From contig WQZH01000005.1 of assembly GCA_009780825.1 (NCBI GenBank), forward strand, positions 1-64,000: DNA of 64,000 nucleotides, in the 5' to 3' direction. This stretch comes from Desulfobulbus sp. (GTDB lineage: Bacteria > Desulfobacterota > Desulfobulbia > Desulfobulbales > Desulfobulbaceae). A model generated the notes under the pieces. It did no database searches. It saw only the letters and a program-made list of their open reading frames with translations, and was not told the DNA's origin. The translations under genes were made by a program, and so were the position numbers. This document shows, piece after piece, positions 38,102-49,671 of the stretch (the first letter of the stretch is position 1; every line of letters begins with the position of its first letter).

Positions 38102-38847
38102 CGCTGGATGGAAAAATTGCCTTGGTCACCGGCGGTAGCCGGGGGATCGGCCGGGCTGTCTCTGTAAGGCTGGCCGCCATGGGGGCGGTGGTCGGAGTGA
38201 ATTACGTGGCCAATCCGGCCGCTGCCGAAGAGACGCTGCGCCAGATTGAAGCCGCGGGCGGCAGGGGATTTGCCGTTCGCTTCAATGTGGCCGATGCCGA
38301 AGCGGTCCAGGACTCCATCAAGGAGATTATCGCCAGCCATGGTCAGATTGATATTCTGGTCAACAACGCGGGCATCACCCGCGATGGCCTGATGGCGCGG
38401 ATGAAAGACGAGGAATGGGACAGCGTCCTCGATACCAATTTGAAGGGCGCGTTTCTCTGCAGCAAGGCAGTGATGCGGGCCATGATGAAGAAACGATGGG
38501 GCCGGATCATCAACATTTCGTCGGTGGTCGGTTTTGTCGGGAACGGTGGTCAGGTCAATTACGCCGCGGCTAAAGCGGGCTTGACCGGCTTGACCAAAGC
38601 AATGGCCCGGGAGCTGGCAGGGCGGAACATCACCGTGAACTGTGTTGCGCCTGGCTATGTTGTTACCGACATGACCGATGGTCTCACCGAAGACGTTCAG
38701 GACGCGCTCAAGGCGCAGATTCCGCTCGGGATACTGGGCACGCCGGAAGATGTTGCCGCTGCGGTCGCTTTCCTGGCGTCGTCTGACGGGAGTTATATCA
38801 CCGGCCAGACGCTGCATGTCAATGGCGGGATGTATATGGGCCATTGA
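38098..38847 (+). CDS. fabG: 3-oxoacyl-ACP reductase
   Basis: The product is 249 residues, a short-chain dehydrogenase with GGSRGIGRA for NADPH binding, NNAGITRD, the serine in ISSVVG and the YAAAK catalytic pair. It reduces 3-oxoacyl-ACP. Its start overlaps etfA (ATGA), so fabG expression is tied to the ETF genes. NGGMYMGH ends the protein as usual. Confidence 0.95.
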   Translation: MTLDGKIALVTGGSRGIGRAVSVRLAAMGAVVGVNYVANPAAAEETLRQIEAAGGRGFAVRFNVADAEAVQDSIKEIIASHGQIDILVNNAGITRDGLMARMKDEEWDSVLDTNLKGAFLCSKAVMRAMMKKRWGRIINISSVVGFVGNGGQVNYAAAKAGLTGLTKAMARELAGRNITVNCVAPGYVVTDMTDGLTEDVQDALKAQIPLGILGTPEDVAAAVAFLASSDGSYITGQTLHVNGGMYMGH

Positions 38848-38872
38848 CAAACAATGCCCGAGTATCTACATA
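38844..38872 (+). promoter_or_regulatory. Possible internal promoter for acpP
   Basis: A perfect TTGACA overlaps the fabG stop codon. After 17 bases comes TACATA (38867-38872), a weak -10. A GGAC/GTCC hairpin follows at 38876-38891. A separate promoter would suit the high demand for acyl carrier protein. Confidence 0.4.
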
Positions 38873-38926
38873 TTCGGACACTGTTTTGTCCAATAAAACA
38901 ACAACACTTATGTGAGGAGAAGAACA

Positions 38927-39160
38927 ATGGCTGTTGAAGATAAAATGATCGATATCATCGTCGAGCAACTCAGTGTTGACCGCGACAAAGTTGTGCCGGG
39001 CGCCTCGTTTATCGATGATCTCGGCGCCGATTCCTTGGATTTGGTCGAGCTGATCATGGCCATGGAAGAGGAATTTGATATCGAGATTCCTGATGAAGAG
39101 GCGGAGAAAATCCTCACTGTCCAGAATGCCATCGATTTTGTACACAAAATCCAAAAGTGA
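38927..39160 (+). CDS. acpP: Acyl carrier protein
   Basis: The product is 77 residues, acidic and helical. The phosphopantetheine attachment serine lies in [19 protein letters not shown] precedes ATG 38927. It carries growing acyl chains for FabH, FabG and FabF encoded around it. Confidence 0.97.
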   Translation: MAVEDKMIDIIVEQLSVDRDKVVPGASFIDDLGADSLDLVELIMAMEEEFDIEIPDEEAEKILTVQNAIDFVHKIQK

Positions 39161-39174
39161 AATGAGGAAAACGT

Positions 39175-40413
39175 GTGAAACGACGGGTCGTGGTGACAGG
39201 GATCGGCTTGATCACCCCGCTGGGGATCGGAACTGAACAGACGTGGCATGCGCTGGTCAACGGACAGAGCGGGATCGGACTGATCACCCGCTTTGACGCC
39301 TCTGATCATGCGTCGCAAATCGCCGCAGAAGTAAAAGGATTCGACCCCGAGGCATGGTTTGAGAAAAAGCAAGCCAAAAATCTCGACCTTTTTGTGCAAT
39401 ATGCGCTGGCCGCAGCGGACATTGCCTGGCAAAGCAGTGGCCTGTCGGTCACCGATAACAACATCGACCGGATCGGGGTCATCACCGGTTGCGGCATGGG
39501 CGGGCTTCCCACCATTGAAGAATACCATGGAATCCTGGTCGCGAAGGGACCCCGTAAAATTACGCCGTTTTTCATCCCGAGGGTGATCCCCAACATGCCC
39601 TCGGGGCATATTTCCATGCGGCTGGGATGCAAGGGTCCCAATTTGTGTCTGACCACGGCCTGTGCGGCAGGAACGCACGCCGTGGGCGAGGCCTTCCGCC
39701 ATATTGCCCATGGTGATTGCGACGCGGCGGTCACCGGAGGGGTTGAATCGGTCATCTGTCCGCTGGCCGTGGGCGGGTTCAGCGCCATGAAGGCGCTTTC
39801 CACCCGTAATGATGATCCAACCGCCGCATCCCGGCCCTTTGACCGGGACCGGGATGGGTTTGTCATCTCTGAAGGGGCGGGCATGATGGTGCTGGAAGAG
39901 CTGGAGTCGGCCAAGCGGCGCGGTGCCACCATCTATGCCGAGATTATCGGCTACGGGCAGAGCAGCGATGCTTACCATATTGCGGCGCCGCCCGAGAACG
40001 GCGAGGGGGCGGCTCGGTGCATGTCGGCGGCATTGCGGGATGCCGGCCTCAATCCCGAGGACATCGATTACATCAACGCACATGGGACGTCCACCCCGCT
40101 CAACGATAAGTGCGAAACCCAGGCAATCAAAACCGTCTTCGGTGACCATGCCTACAAATTGGCGATCAGTTCCACGAAATCGATGACCGGCCACATGCTG
40201 GGCGCCGCCGGTGGCGTTGAGGCGGCTTTTACCGCGTTGAGTCTGCACCATGGCCTGTTGCCGCCGACCATTAATCTGCATACCCCTGATCCGGAGTGCG
40301 ATCTGGATTACGTTCCTCTGGTGAGCAGGGAGCAAAAAATAACAACCGCCATGTCCAACTCTTTTGGTTTTGGCGGCACCAATGGCGTAGTGATCTTCCG
40401 ACGTTTTTCCTGA
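39175..40413 (+). CDS. fabF: 3-oxoacyl-ACP synthase II
   Basis: The product is 412 residues with a GTG start at 39175. The Cys-His-His triad is in [18 protein letters not shown] and GHMLGAAGG, and NSFGFGGTN closes the protein. It extends acyl-ACP chains. A GAGG ribosome binding site lies seven bases upstream, only 14 bases after acpP. Confidence 0.96.
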   Translation: MKRRVVVTGIGLITPLGIGTEQTWHALVNGQSGIGLITRFDASDHASQIAAEVKGFDPEAWFEKKQAKNLDLFVQYALAAADIAWQSSGLSVTDNNIDRIGVITGCGMGGLPTIEEYHGILVAKGPRKITPFFIPRVIPNMPSGHISMRLGCKGPNLCLTTACAAGTHAVGEAFRHIAHGDCDAAVTGGVESVICPLAVGGFSAMKALSTRNDDPTAASRPFDRDRDGFVISEGAGMMVLEELESAKRRGATIYAEIIGYGQSSDAYHIAAPPENGEGAARCMSAALRDAGLNPEDIDYINAHGTSTPLNDKCETQAIKTVFGDHAYKLAISSTKSMTGHMLGAAGGVEAAFTALSLHHGLLPPTINLHTPDPECDLDYVPLVSREQKITTAMSNSFGFGGTNGVVIFRRFS

Positions 40414-40431
40414 TCAGGGCAGGAGAAGGGC

Positions 40432-40857
40432 ATGAACATTGCGATTGGTTGCGACCACGGAGGGTTTGACTTGAAGAAGGCGATCGCCCCTCTCGTTACA
40501 GAAATGGGACACACGGTCGTCGATCTGGGCTGTTTCTCGGAGGAATCGGTCGATTATCCCGAGTTTGCCGATCGGGTCTGCGCAGCCATCGGCGATGGCC
40601 GTTGCCAGCGTGGCATTTTGATCTGCGGCACCGGTATCGGCATGTCGATCGCCGCGAACCGGCACCGACATATCCGGGCAGCTCTGTGCCATGAGTCCTT
40701 TACCGCCCGCATGAGCAGAGAGCATAACGATGCCAATGTATTGTGCTTGGGGGGCAGGGTGTTGGGAACTGCGCTCGCGCAGACTATTGTCAAGGTTTGG
40801 TTGACAGGCGAATTCACCGGCGGCCGTCATCTTCGCAGGATCGAAATGATGAGATAG
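40432..40857 (+). CDS. rpiB: Ribose 5-phosphate isomerase B
   Basis: The product is 141 residues. [13 protein letters not shown] at the N-terminus and the catalytic [14 protein letters not shown] loop are diagnostic of RpiB/LacAB. It interconverts ribulose-5- and ribose-5-phosphate. It follows fabF by 18 bases and is closed by a terminator. Confidence 0.95.
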   Translation: MNIAIGCDHGGFDLKKAIAPLVTEMGHTVVDLGCFSEESVDYPEFADRVCAAIGDGRCQRGILICGTGIGMSIAANRHRHIRAALCHESFTARMSREHNDANVLCLGGRVLGTALAQTIVKVWLTGEFTGGRHLRRIEMMR

Positions 40858-40885
40858 GTGGTTATTTTTCTCAAGAGATTATTTG

Positions 40886-40923
40886 AACCGGCAGACTTCG
40901 TTGTCCAACCTGCCGGTTTTTTT
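40886..40923 (+). terminator. Rho-independent terminator after rpiB
   Basis: AACCGGCAG (40886-40894) and CTGCCGGTT (40910-40918) form a nine-base-pair stem followed by a T-run to 40923. It ends the fab-rpiB transcript before nrdR. Confidence 0.85.
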
Positions 40924-40969
40924 ATGCAAACAGCATCGTTTTCCCGCTGCCTACACTGTGTGGTGTATC

Positions 40970-41434
40970 ATGAAATGTCCCTATTGCGCCCATCTGGATA
41001 GCCGGGTGATCGATTCCCGGATCAGCAAGGACAAGACCATTATCCGCCGCCGCCGGGAGTGCGATGCCTGCCAGCGGCGATTCACCACCTATGAACGCAT
41101 CGAACTGACCTTGCCCATGCTCATCAAAAAAGATGGGAGACGGGAACCTTGGGACCGGGGCAAGATTATTGCCGGATTGGAAAAGGCCTGCGAGAAGCTG
41201 GCGGTCAGCATGACCGACATCGATGCCTTTGTCGATGCCATTGAGCTGAAGCTCCAGGACTATGGCGGCAAGGAAATTCCCACCAGCCAGATCGGCGAAT
41301 GGGTGATGGCCGCCCTGCCAGTGCTGGATGAGGTCGCCTATGTCCGCTTTGCCTCGGTGTACCGCCAATTCAAGGATGTCAATGAATTCATGGATGAGTT
41401 GAAGAACTTCCTCGGTGAAAAAGGGAAACACTGA
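40970..41434 (+). CDS. nrdR: Transcriptional repressor NrdR
   Basis: The product is 154 residues. A zinc ribbon ([17 protein letters not shown] and [15 protein letters not shown]) is followed by an ATP-cone domain ([14 protein letters not shown]). NrdR represses ribonucleotide reductase genes in response to nucleotide state. It precedes ribD, an order common in bacteria. I chose ATG 40970 as the family start. Confidence 0.95.
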   Translation: MKCPYCAHLDSRVIDSRISKDKTIIRRRRECDACQRRFTTYERIELTLPMLIKKDGRREPWDRGKIIAGLEKACEKLAVSMTDIDAFVDAIELKLQDYGGKEIPTSQIGEWVMAALPVLDEVAYVRFASVYRQFKDVNEFMDELKNFLGEKGKH

Positions 41435-41447
41435 AATCGCGCATCCC

Positions 41448-42569
41448 ATGCAGAGCGAGCATATCACATACATGGAATTGGCCTTGGCAGAGGCCCGCAA
41501 AGGATTGGGGCGGACTACGCCGAATCCGGCGGTCGGCGCGGTGATCGTCAAGGACGGCGAGGTCGTCGGCCGTGGATACCATAAAAAGGCCGGAACGCCC
41601 CATGCCGAAGTCAATGCGCTGATGGATGCCGGCTCCCGGGCATCTGGAGCCACGCTCTACGTAACGCTTGAGCCCTGCAACCATACCGGCCGCACTCCTC
41701 CCTGCACCCAGGCTATCCTCCGGAGCGGCATCGCCAGGGTGGTCATCGGCATGGCTGATCCCAATCCCCGCGTGGCTGGAGGTGGGGCACAGTATCTGGC
41801 CGCGCAGGGGATCGATGTGCACAGCGGGGTGCTCGAACAGCAGTGCCGCGCGCTGAATCGTCCGTTTATTAAGCACAGTGCCACCGGGCTGCCGTGGGTG
41901 CTGATGAAGGCCGGTTTAAGTCTCGACGGTAAAATCACCTTTCGGCACCGGCAGGGAGAGGCAATCACCGGTCCTGAAGCCAGACAGTATGTGCATCGAC
42001 TCCGTAATCAGGTTGACGCCATACTGATCGGCGTGGAGACGGCGATCATCGACGATCCCAGTCTGACCACCCGGCTTGCAGGAGGCGAAGAGACCCGCGA
42101 TCCGGTGCGCATCGTTCTCGACACCTCCTTGCGTCTGCCGCCGGAAGCGCGCCTGTTGAACCAGGAGTCCACTGCTGAAACCTGGATCTTCTGCGGTGAA
42201 GGCGCGACCCGCGAGAAGGAGGTCCGTCTGGCCGACAGGGGGGCACGGATATGCCGCGTTCCGGTCGATGGAGCGGAGCAGGTAGCGTTGCCAGCCATGC
42301 TTTCACTTTTGGGTGCCCGCAACATCACCTCCCTGCTCGTTGAAGGAGGCGCCCGCGTGCATGGCACCTTTTATGGTCAACACCTGGTTGACGAGGTGGC
42401 GCTGTTGTATGCGCCATTCATCATCGGCGACAGCGGTACGCCCCTGGTGCGTGGCTACCGGTTGGAGAGCAGCCGGTCTATCCCGGCGGTTCTGCGTGAT
42501 GTCTCCCTGCAGGTACTCGGCAACGATATCCTGGTCAGGGCGTTGACAGCAGCATGCCGTCATGATTGA
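41448..42569 (+). CDS. ribD: Bifunctional riboflavin biosynthesis deaminase/reductase
   Basis: The product is about 373 residues. The deaminase domain has zinc ligands in HAEVNAL and EPCNHTGRTPPC; the reductase domain begins near KAGLSLDGKI and includes GVETAIIDDPSLTTR and LLVEGGARVHGTF. Together they deaminate and reduce the pyrimidine intermediate to the ribitylamino product. A GTG at 41415, inside nrdR, is an alternative start. No FMN riboswitch is visible upstream. The 3' end overlaps the convergent ParB-like gene by ten bases. Confidence 0.93.
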   Translation: MQSEHITYMELALAEARKGLGRTTPNPAVGAVIVKDGEVVGRGYHKKAGTPHAEVNALMDAGSRASGATLYVTLEPCNHTGRTPPCTQAILRSGIARVVIGMADPNPRVAGGGAQYLAAQGIDVHSGVLEQQCRALNRPFIKHSATGLPWVLMKAGLSLDGKITFRHRQGEAITGPEARQYVHRLRNQVDAILIGVETAIIDDPSLTTRLAGGEETRDPVRIVLDTSLRLPPEARLLNQESTAETWIFCGEGATREKEVRLADRGARICRVPVDGAEQVALPAMLSLLGARNITSLLVEGGARVHGTFYGQHLVDEVALLYAPFIIGDSGTPLVRGYRLESSRSIPAVLRDVSLQVLGNDILVRALTAACRHD

Positions 42570-43492
42570 AAAACTTCCCTGATTCGTTCCCATTTTTGCT
42601 GCAGGACATCGCTGTTGGCAAAGCGAAGGCGTAACTCTACGCTTTCATCCTCAAAAGAAGTGCTTGGCACCAGTGTCGCCCCGTCCGGCAGAAGCATGGC
42701 GTCGGCGAAGCGTTGGAAGCGCTTTTCCATTTTCGTCCTTTCCGGCCAGACCAATGCGGCCAAATCGTGCAGGATGCTCTGCAACCGTTGCGGATGGTTG
42801 TCCTGCTGGTGTCCTGTTTGCTCCCATGCGCCCAGCAGCTCGTCGATTGATCTGTTGTGCCGCAGGCACAGTTCGGTCACCATCTCAACCAATTTGAACT
42901 GTTTCGATCCTCCGGGCCTATAGGTCTTAATCAAGCCGACTAAAGAAGTCTGGTCTTCAGGGGAGAGCAATGTGAGCAACTTCCCGGTCCTTGGGGCGAG
43001 AATGCCCTGATGTATGGCGCGGACAGCGACAGGCGCAAGATCCAGCAGGGCCATCAATTCCTCGCACACATGGTACTGTGCTTTGTATCCCATGAGAGGG
43101 AGCAAAGACAGCAGTTCGTCTCGGCTCAACTGTTGGCTTGCCTGCCGGATCAGGTATGCGTGCATGATTGGACTTGATGGGGGAGAAATCGCCTGTCCGT
43201 GGAGAATGTGCAGACAATAACGGAGAGACGCGGGCGCTGTCGGGGCAAGAACACGGCAGAAGACAGATGCGATCGCCAGGGATGCAAGCGTCCGGTACGT
43301 AAAGTAATCCGCAAGGAGCAGGTAGCGTCCCGGCTGATTTTCCCAAACGAGCAAAGGGGTTGGTTGACCAAATCGCCGTATGCGGTCAACCAAGGTTGGG
43401 TCGGGCGGTTCATCGGCCAAGGACAGCAGAAATGGATCGGTGCATTCGATGCACTCGGTCCTGAGCGTTTGGAAATGAGGTTCGGCAAACAT
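42560..43492 (-). CDS. ParB-like protein, divergent
   Basis: The product is about 310 residues from ATG 43492; a TTG at 43555 in frame is possible. The N-terminal part (PDPTLVDRIRRFGQPTPLLVWENQPGRYLLLADYFTYRTL) looks like a ParB/Sulfiredoxin-type nuclease domain, and a helical region with SRDELLSLLPLMGYKAQYHVCEEL and a following helix-turn-helix-like pattern resembles the ParB DNA-binding part. No parA or parS is nearby. I regard the assignment as tentative. It is convergent with ribD. Confidence 0.5.
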   Translation of the reverse strand: MFAEPHFQTLRTECIECTDPFLLSLADEPPDPTLVDRIRRFGQPTPLLVWENQPGRYLLLADYFTYRTLASLAIASVFCRVLAPTAPASLRYCLHILHGQAISPPSSPIMHAYLIRQASQQLSRDELLSLLPLMGYKAQYHVCEELMALLDLAPVAVRAIHQGILAPRTGKLLTLLSPEDQTSLVGLIKTYRPGGSKQFKLVEMVTELCLRHNRSIDELLGAWEQTGHQQDNHPQRLQSILHDLAALVWPERTKMEKRFQRFADAMLLPDGATLVPSTSFEDESVELRLRFANSDVLQQKWERIREVFQS

Positions 43493-43554
43493 TGCGGCAA
43501 ACAGGAGAGTTTGTTTGGGAGGCCGGACACGGGAAAACTTGGCGGCCAGGATCA

Positions 43555-43587
43555 ATAAAAAAGGCGCCTACTACGCGCGGGCGCCTT
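43555..43587 (-). terminator. Rho-independent terminator after ihfA
   Basis: On the minus strand an AAGGCGCC/GGCGCCTT stem (43561-43587) is followed by a run of T. It lies just ahead of the ParB-like gene, so that gene probably needs its own promoter. Confidence 0.75.
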
Positions 43588-43613
43588 GGAGAGCACTTGA
43601 TAAGGGAACGATG

Positions 43614-43901
43614 TTATTTGGAATTGATGCGGGAGCGCAGTATCCCCGATGATTTGAAGGTGACTACCCTTCTTGCCTCAAGGGTCAATTCGCTTCCGGT
43701 TTGCGGGTTGCGACCCCGACGTGATTTTTTATCCTTGATGTTGAACTTGCCAAACCCGCTCAGCAAGAGATCTTCGCCAGTGATCAGAGAAGATTTGGAG
43801 AGAGCAAGAAACATCTCAACGGAATCCGTTGATTGTGCCTTGGTCAGGTTCGGATGGGTTTTGTACACCTGCTGTACAAGATCAGCTTTTGTCAGAGTCA
43901 T
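43614..43901 (-). CDS. ihfA: Integration host factor alpha-like DNA-bending protein
   Basis: The product is 95 residues of the HU/IHF family. MTLTKADLVQQV at the start, LSGFGKFNIKDKKSRRGRNPQTG across the beta arms with the intercalating proline, and ARRVVTFK near the end fit IHF-alpha better than HU. It bends DNA at promoters and recombination sites. A near-consensus promoter and a terminator frame it as a single-gene unit. Confidence 0.85.
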   Translation of the reverse strand: MTLTKADLVQQVYKTHPNLTKAQSTDSVEMFLALSKSSLITGEDLLLSGFGKFNIKDKKSRRGRNPQTGSELTLEARRVVTFKSSGILRSRINSK

Positions 43902-43957
43902 ATTTTTACCCCTAAGATAACCCGCCACAAAACGAGCAGCACGATGAACATTACTTA

Positions 43958-46525
<2,568 letters not shown>

Positions 46526-46579
46526 GAAAAAATCTCCGGGCAACTTCTGAAGGTTTGTACAAAGCAGGTGGATAAGCTG

Positions 46580-46608
46580 TTGACAGAAACTGTGATAGTC
46601 TTTATAGA
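46580..46608 (+). promoter_or_regulatory. Sigma70-like promoter for the PxxKW gene
   Basis: Perfect TTGACA (46580-46585), 17 bases, then TATAGA (46603-46608). An eight-base-pair perfect hairpin, AGCATCAT/ATGATGCT with GAGG loop, lies at 46620-46639 close to the expected transcript start. Confidence 0.55.
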
Positions 46609-46619
46609 TATTGCCCTCA

Positions 46620-46639
46620 AGCATCATGAGGATGATGCT
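46620..46639. promoter_or_regulatory. Perfect hairpin downstream of the PxxKW promoter
   Basis: The arms are eight bases each around a GAGG loop, about 12 bases after the -10 box. It may be an operator or 5' mRNA stem. Confidence 0.4.
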
Positions 46640-46712
46640 GAAGATCAGTTAATTGTAGGGAAGATTTTTTTCTGATTCAAGAAAAAGTTTATTTTTTTCA
46701 GGAGTTGGCAAT

Positions 46713-46958
46713 ATGCAAGTGAGGAATGCGGCTAAATTTACCGACGGGTCGTTTCTACCGGTTATTGAACAGTGCAGCGGATGTGAACGGGCCGTTGATG
46801 CGGAGGGTGGACGGTTTTGCGACACCTACACGAATCCGGCCGCAAAGTGGCGCTTGGGCATTTGCAATTTTGCAACGCATGCAAAACCCGAGGTCAAGGT
46901 GGTGAAGATCCGCGTCAACCCGCTGAAGGCGGCAAAACGGGCATCCCGCCGGAAATAG
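46713..46958 (+). CDS. PxxKW family cysteine-rich protein
   Basis: The product is 81 residues. It contains QCSGCERA, GGRFCDTY, the PAAKW signature and GICNFATH, matching the small PxxKW family seen mostly in Deltaproteobacteria. The cysteines could bind a metal. The C-terminus is basic (KRASRRK). AGGAG precedes ATG 46713. Function unknown. It is a single-gene unit divergent from pilC. Confidence 0.85.
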   Translation: MQVRNAAKFTDGSFLPVIEQCSGCERAVDAEGGRFCDTYTNPAAKWRLGICNFATHAKPEVKVVKIRVNPLKAAKRASRRK

Positions 46959-46968
46959 CGCTTATCCC

Positions 46969-47028
46969 TTCTCGTCATTTGATGTGGACTGGGCTCGCTT
47001 CTCCATGCTCCACGCCAGATGACGAGAA
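46969..47028. terminator. Possible bidirectional hairpin between PxxKW gene and pbpC
   Basis: TTCTCGTCATTTG (46969-46981) pairs with CAGATGACGAGAA (47016-47028) with one G-U; inside it GTGGA/TCCAC can also pair. The two flanking genes converge here, so termination is a reasonable role, though no T-run follows. Confidence 0.45.
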
Positions 47029-47125
47029 ATCGTTTCCCCACGCTGTAACCTGCCTCTTTATGACAACTCAGCGCGGATGAGCATGTCCGCGTTGCTGCTT
47101 TTCGACCAATCAAAACAGCAAAACC

Positions 47126-49510
47126 CTACGGCGCCAACTCCACCGCCACGGTTCGCGTATCCGCCCGCCCGTGATCATCGACCACGCGCAACGTATGGCG
47201 GCCGGATGGCGCGTTTTTCCACAGTAGGTCTTTTTCGGACGCGCTGGTGCCGAGGTAGCTGGTATTGCAAAACCAGTACAGCGTTTCGACGTCGCCGTCG
47301 GCAACCGCCTGCAGCGTGATCCCATCGTTGTCCTCATTCTTGCCGAGGGAAAGCCGCCGCTGATAGGTGACACCGGTGAGCGGCGACATGATCTTCGGGG
47401 CAATACCAGCCGCGTCGGCATTGCCTGTGCCGCAATCGACGGATGCCGGCGGCAAGCGTCGCGGCACACCGGCCTGTGCGAACAGCCGTCGTAAATCAGA
47501 GGGCCAGTATTCAAAGATCTCTCGTTTGACGAAATGCGAATCGTACGGCGGGCATGCCATTTTGCCGCTGCGCGTATCGATCATCACCGCGCGGTGCAAT
47601 TCGGACACCTTGATCGGCGACACGCCCGGAATAAACCAAGTCTTGATGGTGCGCGGGCAATCAGCATTGGGTAACTCTCCGGAAGCCTGGCAAACGTCGA
47701 GCCGGATCGCGTTCTCCGGTTGCCGGCGCGCCACGGTGATCGCATGATCGGTCGTCGCCAGGGCATCGACAATGCTGAAGAACAACGGCGCCGCCGCCTC
47801 GACGCCGACCAGCGCCTGGTTGCCGCTGCCGTCGAAATTGCCGAGCCAGACCACCAGCACATACCGACCAAACACGCCCGCTGTCCACGCGTCACGAAAA
47901 CCCCAGGAGGTTCCGGTCTTCCAGGCCACCGGCAACGGCTCCACCCGGCTGGCGTAGGCAACGTCGGGGCGTGGGTTGTTCTCCAGCATGTCGAGCGTGA
48001 TGAACGCGGCTTCTTCCGACAGGAGTTTTTCCGGTATTGCGGGCAGTCCGGCGGTATCTTTGCGCGTCACCAGGGGCTGCCAGCGCCCTTGATTGGGCAG
48101 GATCGCATACAGGGCCGCCAGTTCGGCCATCGTCACTTCGCCGCCGCCCAGCGCCAGCGCCAGCCCATAATGCGCTTCGCTCGCCATGCCCGCGATATGC
48201 GCGCTCTTGAGAAATGCATAGAGGGATGGTCGTGTCAGTTGCGCATTGACCGCAACGGCCGGAATGTTGCGCGAACGGATCAGCGCCTGTTGCGCGCTGA
48301 TCGGCCCGACGAATTTTCCGTCAAAGTTTTCCGGCGTGAATGGCCCGAAACTTTGCGGGGCATCTTTCAGCACCGTCATGGGATGCAGGATGCCCTGATC
48401 GAGCGCCAGCGCATAGATGAATGGTTTCAGTGTCGATCCCGGCGAACGTTTGGCGAGTACGCCGTTGACCTGGCGGCCCTGCAAGGAGGCAGCGAAAAAG
48501 TCCGCCGAACCGAGCCACGCTTTGACCTCCATCGTCGTCCAGTCGACCAGCAGAGCGCTGGCGTTGTTCAATCCGCGTCGCTCTGCCCGTGACAAATAGT
48601 GGCGCATCTGTCGCTCCAGCAGTTTCTGCAACCGCAAATCGAGCGTCGTTTGGATGGCCGTTGACGAACGGGTATTTTCAGCCAACAGCATGGTCGTGAA
48701 GTGCGGCGCCGCAAACGGCAGTTGCGTGGTATCGCGCACATGCAATGGCGCCGCCACCAGACCGGCCTGCGCCTGCACTTCCGGATGTTTTTCCGCCCAG
48801 CGTACAAATAACCGCATCCTTGCTGCGGAAAGCTGTGTCTGGGCTTTGTCGCTTGGCGTTCGTGACAGAGGACTTTGCGGAATCACCGCCAGCGTCAGGA
48901 TTTCCGGCAGACTCAACGCCTGCGGACGCTTGCCGAAATAGATCAGGCTGGCGGCGGCGACGCCTTCGATATTTTTCCCATAGGGCACCGCATTGAGATA
49001 TGCCTCAAGGATTTCTTTCTTGCTGTAACGCGCCTCCAGGCTTAACGCCCAGGCGGCTTGTTTGAGCTTGCCCCATGGGGTACGCGTATTGAGTTTGTAG
49101 AGCAGCCGCGCCAGCTGCATCGTCAGGGTCGAGCCGCCTTGCCGCGTGCCGCCACTGTAGGTCCGAGTCGCGGCGCGCAGCAGCGCCCACGGATTGACGC
49201 CCGGGTGAGAGTTGAAATACTGGTCTTCGTGCAATTGCACCGCCTCGACCAGCTCCGGAGGGATCTCGGCCAGCGGCGCCCACAGGCGGTACTGCCCATC
49301 ATGCGCCAGCGTCAGCCGCAGCAAGGCGCCGCGGGTATCGTACACCGCCACCGACGATGGAATCATGTCGCGTAACGGCGGCTTCGGCTGGTGGCGAACG
49401 ATGACCACAGCGACAGCGGCAAAAGCCATTACCAACGCCACGCCACAGCACATTCGGCAAACACGTGAACTGCGGCCGCGCAGAAACGACATACCCGTCA
49501 GCATCATCAT
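47126..49510 (-). CDS. pbpC: Penicillin-binding protein 1C
   Basis: The product is 794 residues. After one membrane helix (about 20-38) comes a GT51 glycosyltransferase domain with catalytic E95 in HEDQYF and the RQGGSTLTMQLAR motif. The transpeptidase domain has S359-T-L-K362, SRN at 413-415 and KTGTS at 531-535. A C-terminal BiPBP_C immunoglobulin-like domain ends the protein. PBP1C pairs with alpha-2-macroglobulin genes in many bacteria, as here. Confidence 0.95.
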   Translation of the reverse strand: MMMLTGMSFLRGRSSRVCRMCCGVALVMAFAAVAVVIVRHQPKPPLRDMIPSSVAVYDTRGALLRLTLAHDGQYRLWAPLAEIPPELVEAVQLHEDQYFNSHPGVNPWALLRAATRTYSGGTRQGGSTLTMQLARLLYKLNTRTPWGKLKQAAWALSLEARYSKKEILEAYLNAVPYGKNIEGVAAASLIYFGKRPQALSLPEILTLAVIPQSPLSRTPSDKAQTQLSAARMRLFVRWAEKHPEVQAQAGLVAAPLHVRDTTQLPFAAPHFTTMLLAENTRSSTAIQTTLDLRLQKLLERQMRHYLSRAERRGLNNASALLVDWTTMEVKAWLGSADFFAASLQGRQVNGVLAKRSPGSTLKPFIYALALDQGILHPMTVLKDAPQSFGPFTPENFDGKFVGPISAQQALIRSRNIPAVAVNAQLTRPSLYAFLKSAHIAGMASEAHYGLALALGGGEVTMAELAALYAILPNQGRWQPLVTRKDTAGLPAIPEKLLSEEAAFITLDMLENNPRPDVAYASRVEPLPVAWKTGTSWGFRDAWTAGVFGRYVLVVWLGNFDGSGNQALVGVEAAAPLFFSIVDALATTDHAITVARRQPENAIRLDVCQASGELPNADCPRTIKTWFIPGVSPIKVSELHRAVMIDTRSGKMACPPYDSHFVKREIFEYWPSDLRRLFAQAGVPRRLPPASVDCGTGNADAAGIAPKIMSPLTGVTYQRRLSLGKNEDNDGITLQAVADGDVETLYWFCNTSYLGTSASEKDLLWKNAPSGRHTLRVVDDHGRADTRTVAVELAP

Positions 49511-49567
49511 GTGATTATGGTGGAGGCGTCAGGCACAACCAAACCTTCGCGCCCGACGCCCGGATAT

Positions 49568-49597
49568 GGTATCAAAAGATTGGGTATCAAAAGATTG
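49568..49597. repeat. 15-bp perfect tandem duplication
   Basis: GGTATCAAAAGATTG occurs twice in direct succession in the 161-bp gap between pbpC and the YiiX-like gene. Possibly a replication slip or paired binding sites. Confidence 0.8.
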
Positions 49598-49671
49598 TCC
49601 GCAATATTCTCTTGACGCTGCTCGCCGAACAACTCCGCCACTCTTGGGAAGATATGCTCTCTGGCGTCAGC

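Noticed and set aside
41300-41450. FMN riboswitch before ribD
   Set aside because: The region is nrdR coding sequence and no RFN-element motifs are visible.
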